From contig OZ020248.1 in assembly GCA_963971285.1 (NCBI GenBank), positions 22,465,873-22,529,872 on the forward strand: a stretch of 64,000 nucleotides of DNA, read 5' to 3'. The first letter of the stretch is position 1. Every line of letters begins with the position of its first letter. The notes below the pieces were generated by a model. The model ran no database searches, was not told where the DNA came from, and saw only the letters and a list, made by a program, of their open reading frames with translations. Origin of the DNA: Astropecten irregularis. Lineage: Eukaryota; Echinodermata; Asteroidea; Paxillosida; Astropectinidae. The translations under genes and the position numbers were made by a program. Shown here piece by piece: positions 38,201 through 50,200 of the stretch.

Positions 38201-41200
38201 TCCCACCAGTGAGCACGGCAGGTTTGCTGAAAGAAGCCCTGTGAAATCTGTATTACAGGCAAAGGTAGTATCATACTTTGGTAAGAAACCAAAACAGACA
38301 TCTTCACAGATTTACCTATAACTTACAGGGTATAAAGATGGTGATGGTAGAAACATGCCATTCAAGTTTCCTGCCTGAAAATGCTGTATTTTATCAGAAA
38401 AGAGTAAAAACCAAAGACCAAAAAACAGTTTTAATATCTTGGAGTGAGAGCAAAACTTCTGTGAATAGATTTGAAAATACTGGTGATCTTTCGGCTGGTT
38501 ACCGAACACATGGATTTCAGAGGATTATTTATTTATGATTGCATATGCATGATGAATATTCATGAGTTATCAGTCCGGATTATCCAATGAAATGCTACAT
38601 CTGCGTGATGAATATTCACGAGGTATCCCCTGTGAAATGACTTCACCTGCATGATGGAAATAATGGTGATCTTTAGGCTGGTTACCCAACACATGTTGGC
38701 AATGCATTTCGGAGGATTACATGTATTTATTCCTATGGTTTCTTGATGAACCATAACTAGACACCTAAACATACTTTATTAATGAAATATTCATTACAGA
38801 AATTACCTCAAATTAGTTTCACTCAGAAAGAGTCCTACATACCGTATACCAGTGTTGTAGTAATCGTACTCGGTACTTGTACTCAAGTACTACTCGAGTA
38901 CTGTTTTCAGATTACTCACACTTGTACTAGAACGTCCAAGTACTCGTACTCGAAATAAGGTGCTTTTACTCCGGCTACAAAATACTCAGAACTCGACATC
39001 CAAAAATTGTACTCGAGCATGTAAGTACTCGTACTCGATTTACAGTACTTGATAAAAAATTCCTTTAAGCTAACTTACCACGGCTGTTAAAATACAAAGG
39101 TACAAAAATATTCACCCCAAAGAACCAATATTTGATACGGTAACTAACGTAACTGCTGCAACACGTAGCCATGTGTAATGGTGAGTTTGACCTGTTACCA
39201 TTTCATCTCTAGCAATGTCACCTGCATTGACAATTTTTGGTCCAATGAGTTTTTGTAAAAAGAAGTACTGACTTAGAAGTGCTCGTACTCATATTGGTAA
39301 GATATGTACTTGTACTGGTACTCGTACTCGGAAGTACAGAGTACTTGTACTCGGAAACCAGTTCTTGTACTTGGCCGTCAAAGTACTCGATCTGTCTTGG
39401 TACTCGGCAGTCAAAGTACTCGGCAGTACTTGGTACTCGGGAAAAAGTACTTGACTACAAGACTGCCGTATGTCAAGCATTTTTTCCAGTGCAGTGCACA
39501 GGTGTACACATGTGGGATGAATAATTGAAAAAATCAAAAGCCGTAAGATTAAATTGCAGATTTGTAGTACAGGAAAAGCTGCAGACGCGAAGATTTGTCC
39601 AACTCAAGGAAACGTTCGGCCGCTTAGGAAATCAGACAAAGCCTTTTGATAATTGGCCACAGCTGTTCCGCTGAGCCGATAATTGGGCGGTGAGTCGGGC
39701 GGGATGGACATTGTGAAATGATGGCCACATCTTTGGTTTGTTACATATGGTTAGACACGACACCATGTGGGAATATTTTGGCTTGGTTAAAACTGGGAAG
39801 TATATGAGTATGCAGTAACAGTTAGCAAGAGATACAGAAGTCCAGTGTACATTTGGCTATGGAGATCAGGGGCTGATTTCACTAACGTTTGCGATCATCG
39901 CTAAAGCCCAAATCCATCGCTAAACGGAAAATTGCTATGCAAAATAGCGATGGATTTGGGCTTTAGCGATGATCGCAAACGTTAGTAAAATCAGCAAAGA
40001 TTCTTTGCTTATGATAGCAGACTTTTGTTGCTTACGGTTAGCGTATTTCACAGGAGAGTTGTCTTTCTCGCTACGCTAAGCAAGAACTTTCTGCAGAATG
40101 CATCTATGGCAGCACATTAGCAGAAAAGACAAAATCCTGCTTACGGATTCCATGAAATAGATTTCACACGTAGCAGAGCCCAGAAGCACAAAAATAGGTC
40201 GTAATGGATTCCATGAAATTGGGCCCACACTGGGTTGGGGCAAATTTTGTTAGGCACATGTCTCTCGGTATTAACATAGGGTAGATCTGAAGTAATGGCT
40301 AGGACTGTGGTTGTGGCTGTTGCCAAGAGCAACAGTATGTCTCCCTGTACAGAAGGAAAAGCTGTGCTTAGAAACGCCCCTAGCAACAGCCGTAGTCGTA
40401 GCCGGGGCTGTTTGACGTTGACAGTTTTTCAAGAAAGTCATCAAGTTTTTTATGTACACGTTTCATATGTGCTTAATTAGGTGCATACTGCGGAAATTGA
40501 AGGGTGTACAAGCGTCGACCAATTTTGGTTTGCAATTTTCTGTTTTAGGTGGGTCCAAATAAATCAATGAATCCCAGGTGGTTTGTGGGTTACTGCCCAA
40601 TCAGGAGGTCCGTTGGGAACGGAAGAAATGTTCTTTGTCCTCGACTTCCTCATTGGCTCTTTTCCTGTCGGCAAGATGGCGTGGCGAAGGATAAGGGAAT
40701 ATGGAATTGTCGGGAATAATTAATGATTCATCTTCAGCCATGTGGTTCAGATTTGAGCCGAATTTTGGTGATTGGGCCCAAGTGACTGTTCGGGATTATT
40801 CTAGTGCAACTGGGGTTGGTCAGTTAAGGGTACTGTCCAAAAGCACTGAGTATGCAATTCTTAGGCCCACTTCAAGCGTCAAACTTCTGCCGTGCCTTAT
40901 TCAAATAATGGCCCCAAATTGGAATTAGACACGGCAGAAATTCAACGTTTGAAGCAACTGTTGGCTTTGTGTCAAAGGTTCGACTTCGAGCCTGATGATA
41001 TTTGGGGAGTGTAGAAAAGGGTTTTACTATTTGTTCAGTTTAAAAAGGTTGGAAAAATCTAGGGCCTGTTTGCTTCGCCACAAATCTTGTTCGCCATGCA
41101 TATTTGATCTTACAAATCCACGTTGAGGCAGGATACGATAAAATTGGATCCGGAGCAGCTTTTTGAGCGGCGGATCACTTATCGCGTACATGAAACAAAC

Positions 41201-44200
41201 AGGCCGCTAGATGTTTGTCAGACAGGTCAGGCTCACTTTAAGCGACAATTATATACTCGGTGTGATTGTGCATTGTACACAGTCTATCTTTCACGCCTCT
41301 GGTTGTTATACTGGTGCTCACAGTTTGTGTACACGTTCTTAACCTTGACAAAAAAAAGTACAATTTGTTCAAGTCTGTGGATTATCACACAATACCCAGT
41401 GCCTATAGCCTCACACATTCTCAGCCCCACATCAAGTTTGTTATATTGATAACTTCCCATTGCCTTTTTTGTGTCACCTGGCAGCTGCGACTGCTTTCCA
41501 AAAAAAAAAAGTAAATTGTCGCTACCAATTTTAGCTTTTGCCACACTTAAGGTATAAAAAAGACCTGGGTTGGTTTTGTGGGTTATATTTTTGTTAACCT
41601 GTCGCCATGGGCAGGTTTCCTGCTGAGTTGGTTGGCTGGGGGTCCCAGCCTCATTGCCTGGGCTCAGGCTGGCAGGATCTCACCTGCTGAAAGCTCTGCT
41701 TGGAACAACAACTTGTTCCGCGATTCATGAATGCTTATAAAGTGCATCGGCATTCAAATCGTTGCCACATTGACATAATACTTTATTATTAACACGTGAT
41801 AAGGCAATAATGACTTGAGCTCGGGAAAAGTCTTCCTTTAAAGGTAGTATCATTATTAAGAAACCAAAGCAGGAATGTTCACAGATTTACATATAGGGCC
41901 TAACTTACAGTGTATGACGATGGTGGTGGTAGAAACATACCTTTAAAATGTTTCCGCCTGAAATGGTGTATTTATCCAGAAATTAGTAAAACAACGACCG
42001 AAAATCTTGTTGATCTTTTAAAAGATCAAAAAGAAAAAAGAAAAGACTTTATAAGAAATACTGTGGCTGTTTTTCACTGTTTTCTCAAAAAGTGGGCACC
42101 GTATGGGACTGAAATTTTCACAGATGACTGTTGCTGTAGCTGTCTTGATATTTTTGCCCATGAATGTATTTCTTTGATAAAAACCAAAGTATGATATTAC
42201 CTTTAAAGGCCATTGATGCAGAAAAATAATGACTTCAGCTCGGGAAAAGTCTTCCTTTAATAACAAAGAAACAACGACATGAATGCCGAACAAAACTTTC
42301 ATGTGATGTTAATTGCTGGTGACTTGTATATGCTGCTATTTGTGTGCTTTGTGTAAACATTTGCATGGGGTTTGGGTTGAAAAAATGATTTTCTTTTGAA
42401 AGATTTTTGGTTCTTTCTTGCAAGTTCCCTAAAGGTCACAAAAGTTTGTTGTTGACTGACGTTTATGATAGATGTATTCAGCTTACTGTCAAATTTCTGG
42501 TCTGAATTTATATCCTTCTGGTTTGGGGTTTTGTTTGGGGGCTGTGTGCACATAAATTGATTGCTGATCAATCATGTGTTTATACAACTGGCCTTTTATA
42601 GACGCTATGCCCAACCAATCAATCCTTGTTTTTGTGTCTTACTGACATGCACTTTGATCTCCTATGACACCAAAGCACAGTATCCTGCTCAATATGGACG
42701 ATTCCAAATAGTGCGCCACCAAAAGTTTGCAATGCGTTGGCCAATCACAGTTCATGGGATTTGCCGACCCAATACACGCCTGGTGCCAATTTCATAAAAC
42801 TGTTAAGCACAAAAATTTGCTTAGCACAAAAATGTCTCGCCCAATAAAACAAACCACCATTGAAAATTACATTTGATATTCATATAGTCAGCGAACAACA
42901 GCCAAAGAACAGTCACAAGTGATACACAACACGTGGAAATTTGGTTGTTAACCCTGTTTTTATTCAGACAGAAATGTCACGCTTAGCAAATTTTTGTGCT
43001 TAACAGTTTTATGAAATTGGCCCCTGGAAACGTATTCCGAGCTTATGCAGCTTTTTAATCAATACAATCATCAAATAACCACAAGGGAAACTGACTGAAT
43101 TTTAGGTCATTGAAAAGTGAACAAAGAAAAATTGACTGGAGCGGGATTGGAACTAGCTATCTTCGGAAATAGCATACCGGCGCTCTACCAACTGAGCTAT
43201 CCAGTCCTACTTGAGAAACAGTACTTGGGGATCACTCAAAGAGAATGCAGCTTTATTTTTTTATTTTCAAATGGTTCCGGCTAGAATTCAAGATCATCAC
43301 CACTGACTTAAACTACATGTAGTTGACCAAGATTGCTATTCAAAATAAATTATGGTACATGACTGCTTACTGCGTTTAAAGGTAGTATCATACTTTGGTA
43401 AGACACCAAAACAGAAATGTTCACAGATTTACCTATAACTTACAGGGTATGACGATGGTGGTGGTAGAAACATACCGTTAAAACGTTTCCGCCTGAAATG
43501 GTGTATTTATCCAGAAATTAGTAAAACAACGACTGAAAATCTTTTTGATCTTTTAAAAGATCAAAAATAAAACAGAAAAGACTTAAGAAATACTGTGGCC
43601 GTTTTTCACTGTTTTCTCAAAAAGTGGGCATCGTATGGGACTGAAATTTTCACAGATGACTATTAAGTCGTCCTTGATATTTTTGCCCATGAATCTGTAT
43701 TCCTTTGACAAAAACCAATGTGTGATATTACCTTTAAAAGGGGACATTTTGCGTTAAACTCAACAAACTTCTGTGTATAAAATTCATGCTCGAGAATGCA
43801 GCATACATGTACAATTGTACATGGCCCCCGATTGTGCAGTACATTGATACATGTCATGCATTTGTAATTTGCTATCTCAGTTGTTAGTAATGAACCGAGG
43901 GTGGTAACACATTCTAAGAGAATTCCCATTCGTGTCATTGTGTGAATGCCACTGTATACAACCCATGTACACTTAGATTCATGTACATAGATTGTACTAT
44001 AAAAATATGGTTTCCATAAAGAAAACGTGTTAAAGTGTGAAGAATGAACCTAGCCAGCGTGAATGACGCTGAACTCTCGGCCCTGTGTATAAAAGCAAAG
44101 TAACACCTTGTTGTTGTGCACTATAGCAATAATGATACAATTAGGAAACAAATTCACACTGTCAGAAATGTACAACCACCCATGTTTAACACTCACAACT

Positions 44201-47200
44201 GGGATAACAAATTATAAATACTCAGGGCTCGAAATATCCACTAGACCGGGGACCAAGTCTAGTGATTTCAGTGTCAGTCTAGTAAAGTGTATTCTGCACT
44301 AGTCCAGCTGTATAGTGATTTTGCTTTCCTTGCACAATTAAAATGGTGCCTATCAATTGATGATTATTGACACAATATTGCATACAATTACCATTTAACG
44401 GTTTTCCAATGTACATGAATTCCAGAGGACACAGGTCTAGTGAAAAAAGTTCAGGTCTTGTAAAAAGCTTCAGTTACTTGACCTGCTGTCCAGTGCTTTT
44501 TTTCACGAAATTTTTGCCCTGATACTACACCAATGTATGGTACAATCCGAAGGTCAGAATTGTACTGTGTATATTTGGATAAATATACTGTTTTAGGTTG
44601 AAATATTTTAATGGTATGTGTCTACCAGCATCATCTTCACACCCTGTAAGTTATACATAAATCTGTGAACATTTCTGTTTGGGTATGTTACCAATCCTGG
44701 GGTCGATTTCATAGAGCTCTGCGACGCGTCGCATCTAGGCGGTGAGTCCATAGAGAAAGGATGCGTCTTAACTCTGCGACGCGTCGTAAGTTTTATGAAA
44801 TCGGCCCCTGTACTGTACCTTAGAAACCCGGATATTTTGGGATTTTCCCTCCGTTTTTACAGTATCGGTTCATGCATCTACTTTCAGCAGTTTGTTTGGC
44901 ATGAACGATACGAGGCAAGATTGAATTGAAGTGCCGTTAAGAGTGACTAGACTCGCTGTCGGCTTTCCATACTCAAAACACACCTCCTAGATATTTACAC
45001 ACTTGGTGTAGCGACCGGCGACTACCGTAGTAGTTCCACGGGCAACTTCTCTTTGGCACTTCATATCTCACAAGTTACAAATGAGTGCATTTGGAACAGA
45101 CTTTGCAATAACAAGACATCCTTCTCTCTTTATTAAAACGGCTTAGCGCTCCGTTTTATATTGATCGAATAGTTGACATTTCAGACGAGAGCTTTGCCCG
45201 TGACGTTAAATCGAATAATGCATTCTGTTTCACTTTGTGTGAAGTGTGCACTTTAACATGTACTGCGTTTTATACAAAATAAACAAAGCTTAAAATTTGT
45301 CACTTAGACAGCGACAGATAAAATAAATGGATTCCGCCTTGAAATGTTTTCCAACATGCTGACATTTAATTTAATCTCCTTCATGTACACATATTCTAAC
45401 TTGTTGACACATATTCTAACTTTTAGATCGTGCATAAGAATTTAAGCCATTTGTGAGTTCAATCTGAATAGTATCTGATACACAGACTTCTTTTATTGGA
45501 CATAAACACCCCAGTTTGAATTTCCCAGACTAAAGACTCTATTGCTATATCACATGATTTGGGACGAGCTTTTGCATAGCAATACCATCTCTGGAATGGA
45601 CTGGTTCCTTTGTGCCATTCTTATCCATTATGAACAGTGCATTTGTGCAATACGTCTGTTAGGTAACTATTAAGCAATAGCTTTCCCAGAATCATGTGAT
45701 ATAGCAACAGTGTCTTTAGACTGGAGAATTCAGTTTTTTTGATGTTACGTACAGTGAAAGAATTCAGAGTACCAGATATCACGAAGGGCTTCTTGAATCA
45801 TAATGTGAAGTTCATTAGGGTGTGTGGAACCGGTGAAAAGTATCTTGCCTGGAGTATCTGCCATTTGGGCGGGAAAAAAAGAACAAATTGAAGTAAAAGA
45901 TTTAGTAAAAAGAATTAGTCAGTATTTTAATTTCCTGCTGTCCCTTACAGAAAGCCTTCAAGTCTTGATCAGGCTGCGTGCGTCATTTCGGTTTCTGTTA
46001 CTTGTACCTTATTTTAGCCTCATTTTAATGGAGTCAGACTTTTTCAGCAGGTGATCCTTGTCCGCGGGTTATGGGCAACATACTTCCTATTTTAGATTTT
46101 TTTTAGCAATCGATAGTTTGTTCATATGTCTTTCCCTCAAACAAAAAACGTAAGCACCAACAGGACCAAAGAATTGCAATGCCTGACTGAATCTAAACAT
46201 CCGAAAGGGTATTAAAGAGTCAATTTAGCTACATGCACAGCTAAAATGCATGGATACTTTATTTTTGTCAAGTATTCCACAGACAGCTTGCAAAATGAGA
46301 ACCTTCATTAAAATAGACAACTCCTCTTATACACATGTATGTAGGAATGATCAATTTGTTTCATTTTTTTTATAATCAGCAGGAGAGAGTTCTTGTTAAA
46401 CATATGCTTGACTGAACTTTTGAGTGTAATTTGTTTCTTTTAAAAAACATCACCAATCCCGGTCAAGTTCTTTTTGACTCGCTGAAGAACTCAGATTGCA
46501 AGGAAATTAAAAAAAAAACAGAAAAGATAATATGGCCTTGATTCTGGAAATGTATAGTTTGCACAAACGATAAATTAGATTACCCAAGTAAAAAACAGAA
46601 GAGGAACAACAAAATTACTAATAACCTGATATTTTATTGTTTTGAGTGCACGGCACTTCATGTGTATTTCTCTTTACTTGCGAAAGGAACTCAAAAAGGT
46701 TCCGCCAGCTATTATAAAGTGCACTTCACTTTTGCTTGTACAGACTACATGTACATGTTCAAAGTTCATCCTATGACATCTGAGAAGATATCGGTCTCTT
46801 GCGGCCTCAAAACCAAACCGGCTTGTTTTGCTTGCAGTGTACTTTTTTTGTTTCATTTGTGAGGGGTTTGTGTATAAAATAAGCAGAACTCGCACTTCCT
46901 GGTGTGGTCAATATTCCCCCAGCGGTTTAAAGGACACTTCTCAGTGAAAGTGTATTGCTTGAATATTTTGACGATAATAACCAAGGAGCACGGAAAGCAG
47001 TTAAGTGCAGTCTGGGTCGGGGGGGGGGGGGGGGGGGGGCTTGAGGCCCCCAAATTGTGTCTAGCCCCCCCCCCCAAACAAATGCTGACAAATGCTGGAT
47101 CTTTTCAGTTATTACGCACCAATGGGAGACTTTGGAAAAGCGATCTTCAAGTCAACAGTGCACGCGCATGCAATTGTGAGCATGCGCACGTTGTTTTGCT

Positions 47201-50200
47201 CGTGTATTACGCTGTTGACTTCAAGAAGACCAGGGGCCGATTTCATAAAACTCTGCGACGCGTCGCATCTATGCGGTGAATCCATAGAGAAATGATGCGT
47301 CTTAACTCTGCGACGCGTCGTGAGTTTTATGAAATCGGCCCCAGTTCTCCAAAGTCTCCCATTGTGAGCATGCGCACGTTGTTTTGCACGTGTATGCGCT
47401 GTTTACTTCAAGAAGACTAGTTCTCCAAAGTTTCCCATGACTGGTACATAAACAACAGGTTGTGTAGGCTATTGGTGTATGCTTTTGTACCCCTAATAAG
47501 ACATAACTGAACAGAAGCGAGTGTTAGAAGAAGGGTCTTCTGAGTCTGAGTCTTCTCCCCCCCCCAAAAAAAAGTTCACGACTTTTCTAGCCTCCAAAAA
47601 TATTGGCTCTAGAACTGCACCTGAGTAGCGTCATTTAATTTTCCTCTTTTTTTTCTGTTTTGTTTTTCCAGGCAATTTTTATGGAGTTTCCGTCTGCCAG
47701 GCGAGGCCCAGAAGATAGACAGAATGATGGAATGCTTTGCTAAGAGATACTGTGAAACCAATCCTGGAGTCTTTGAAACTACTGGTAAATTTGTTTTACT
47801 TTCTTGACGTATTCAGTGTCTTAAGTCTGTATTAAATAGAAAGTCTGCATATATATTTTTTTTTCCAAGGGTTGCAATTTTCATACTCATTTTAATCATT
47901 TATTGGACGTTTGTGGGTTCTGTCACGTTAGGTTATACATATATACATGTATGAGATTTTTGCATCACATTTTTTTAAAGCTATACATGTATAAAGGGAG
48001 ATTGAGTAGTTGTTAATTGTAAGTAAAATCATCAAATAACCACAAGGGAAACTGACTGGATTAATTTTAATCATCAAACAACCACAAGGGAAACTGACTG
48101 AATTTTTAAAGTCATTGAAAAGTGAACAAAGAAAAATTGACTAGAGCGGGAATCGAACCAGCGACCGTCCTGCATACGGTACAGGCGCTATACCAACTGA
48201 GCCATCCAGCCCTACGTTGGTGGTGACCCCAATAGTCAACTATCTTTGTCCGTATGGCAGTCAGAGTGCCTGTACAGTATTCAGGAGGTCGCCGGTTCGA
48301 ATTCCGCTCCAGACAATCTTTCATTGTTCACTTTTCAATGGATTAATTTTAAGTGAAAAGTGCCAAATTTACTGGGATTTAAATCAGCGACCTCAGAATA
48401 TACTGGACCACTGCTCTACCAATTGAGCTATCCAGCCCTATGCTTGCGGTGTCACTAAAGAACGGTAAATACTTAGGTAGAACTAGAAAGCTATAAACTC
48501 AAGTTGGATTCGAACCTAGAACCTCCAGTACTGGTGATTTTAGCAACTGATCTATTTATTTAGTATTACATTTATAGCAAATAAATCTCAAAATTGTCAA
48601 TCGCCTTTGTTGTGTCGCTCTGTTCAGTAACCATGGACATTTTTTTCTGTCATTTTGTTTAACAGACACATGCTACGTACTATCATTCTCCATCATCATG
48701 CTCAACACCAGCTTACACAACGCTAGCGTTAAGGAGAAGCCGTCCCTGGAGCGATTCATCCTGATGAATCGTGGGATCAATGACGGAGGAGACCTACCTG
48801 AGGAACTGTTGAAGGTACACATTTTTTTTCACCGAAAGTAAAAAAAATGCAGTGCTTTTTTAACTTCATGGAATAATAATTAATAGTAATAATTATAATA
48901 ATTACCGATAATGGGTACTTAGGGAGACTTGCCCATAGGGACATGCACACGACTTTACTTACCTTTTTCTAAACATCCTCCAAACCAATGAACTTGAATT
49001 GAAATATGTTCATATTGAGAGCATTCTCTGTCTTCTATCAAAATATGGACAATAAAAATTTGTCTTTAAGATGTAGAAATATTTTTGGGGAGACAACAAA
49101 ATATCTCCCTATTGACCGGTGTCTCCCAAATGTTGACTTTCAGATGCTAACCTGTCTCCCTATTATGCAATTTAGAAAAATATGCTTGGAGTTGGGAGGG
49201 CCTGTCGAGTTCGATCCTAGCAGGATCTTTATGGAAGGCTATCTTCGAGAGAGATCCTGCTATAGGATCGAAACGCGTTAGGCCCTCCTATTACTCCAAA
49301 CAATTGATAAATTTCAGGTCATTATTTTGGTTGATGAGCAGTTTGCAGCTGTTTATTTCTCATAGTAATAATAATAACCGAGGATGGGTATTTCGGGAGA
49401 CATTCCCACAGGGTCGTGCACAAACTTCACTTACCTGTTTCTAAACATCCTCCAAACCAATGCACTTGAAATTGACACAAGTTCATATTGAGAGCATTCT
49501 CTGTCTCCTATTAAAATATGGACATATTGTGTGATGGTAGGCAAAGAACAATCACAAGTGATACACAACACATGGAAATGTGGTTGTAAATCCTGTATTT
49601 TATTAAGACAAACATTTCATGGTTAGCAAATTTTTGTGCCAAGCAGGGCCTTGAAATTGGCTCCTCTTTTCATATGTTTCCTTTCCTTTTTGTTCACGCT
49701 TTTTTATTTATCACATACAAAGTTCCGTTAGTTCTAAGATGGTAGTTGGTTCAGTCCCGGTTCTGTTTTCGAGCTCGCTCTAGCTTGAAAGAACAAGATT
49801 TTGATCGTTTGCGGCAAGCAGCGGCACTGTACATGTAGTTCTTAGGATAAGATCTCGTTTCTGGTTCCTTTGTGTACCTCATGCTGGTTTGAATATATAA
49901 ATACATAGCCGTTGAAAAACATTCATGTGATCCGATAGGCCGTGCTGACAGCAGAAAATGCCTGGAATAACATTGGTCGAGTCACGAGGGACATCTCTGC
50001 CGTCATTCACAGGGGCCCCGGGAGTTGGGTTCACGGCCCCCAGTGAGTAAGGGCCGGGGACAGAAATGGATTGAGGAAAACACTACCCCCCCCACCCCCT
50101 CCTCCCCCTCCCCTCCCTTTCTCCACCCTTCTGTTATCACCCAGGTATATTCCAGTCCCCTGGGGTTGACTATAAAAAAAAATGGAAGCAGCAAAATGGG

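Larger units (their letters stand above)
37899..47671 (+). other. Intron 6 (9.8 kb)
   Basis: It carries an hAT-type element with TACTCG repeats, a promoter-like island at 40.6 kb, several TTAA and CWG-flanked MITEs, a 5-bp-duplication element at 44223 and a local duplication at 47.1-47.4 kb. Unique stretches at 39.56-39.85 and 44.85-45.25 kb have no identified function. Confidence 0.9.

Noticed and set aside
48139-48211. Functional tRNA gene on the minus strand (anticodon CGT)
   Set aside because: The fold is good, but T33 is C, the T stem has a mismatch, and the sequence belongs to a repeated SINE family with a shared tail.
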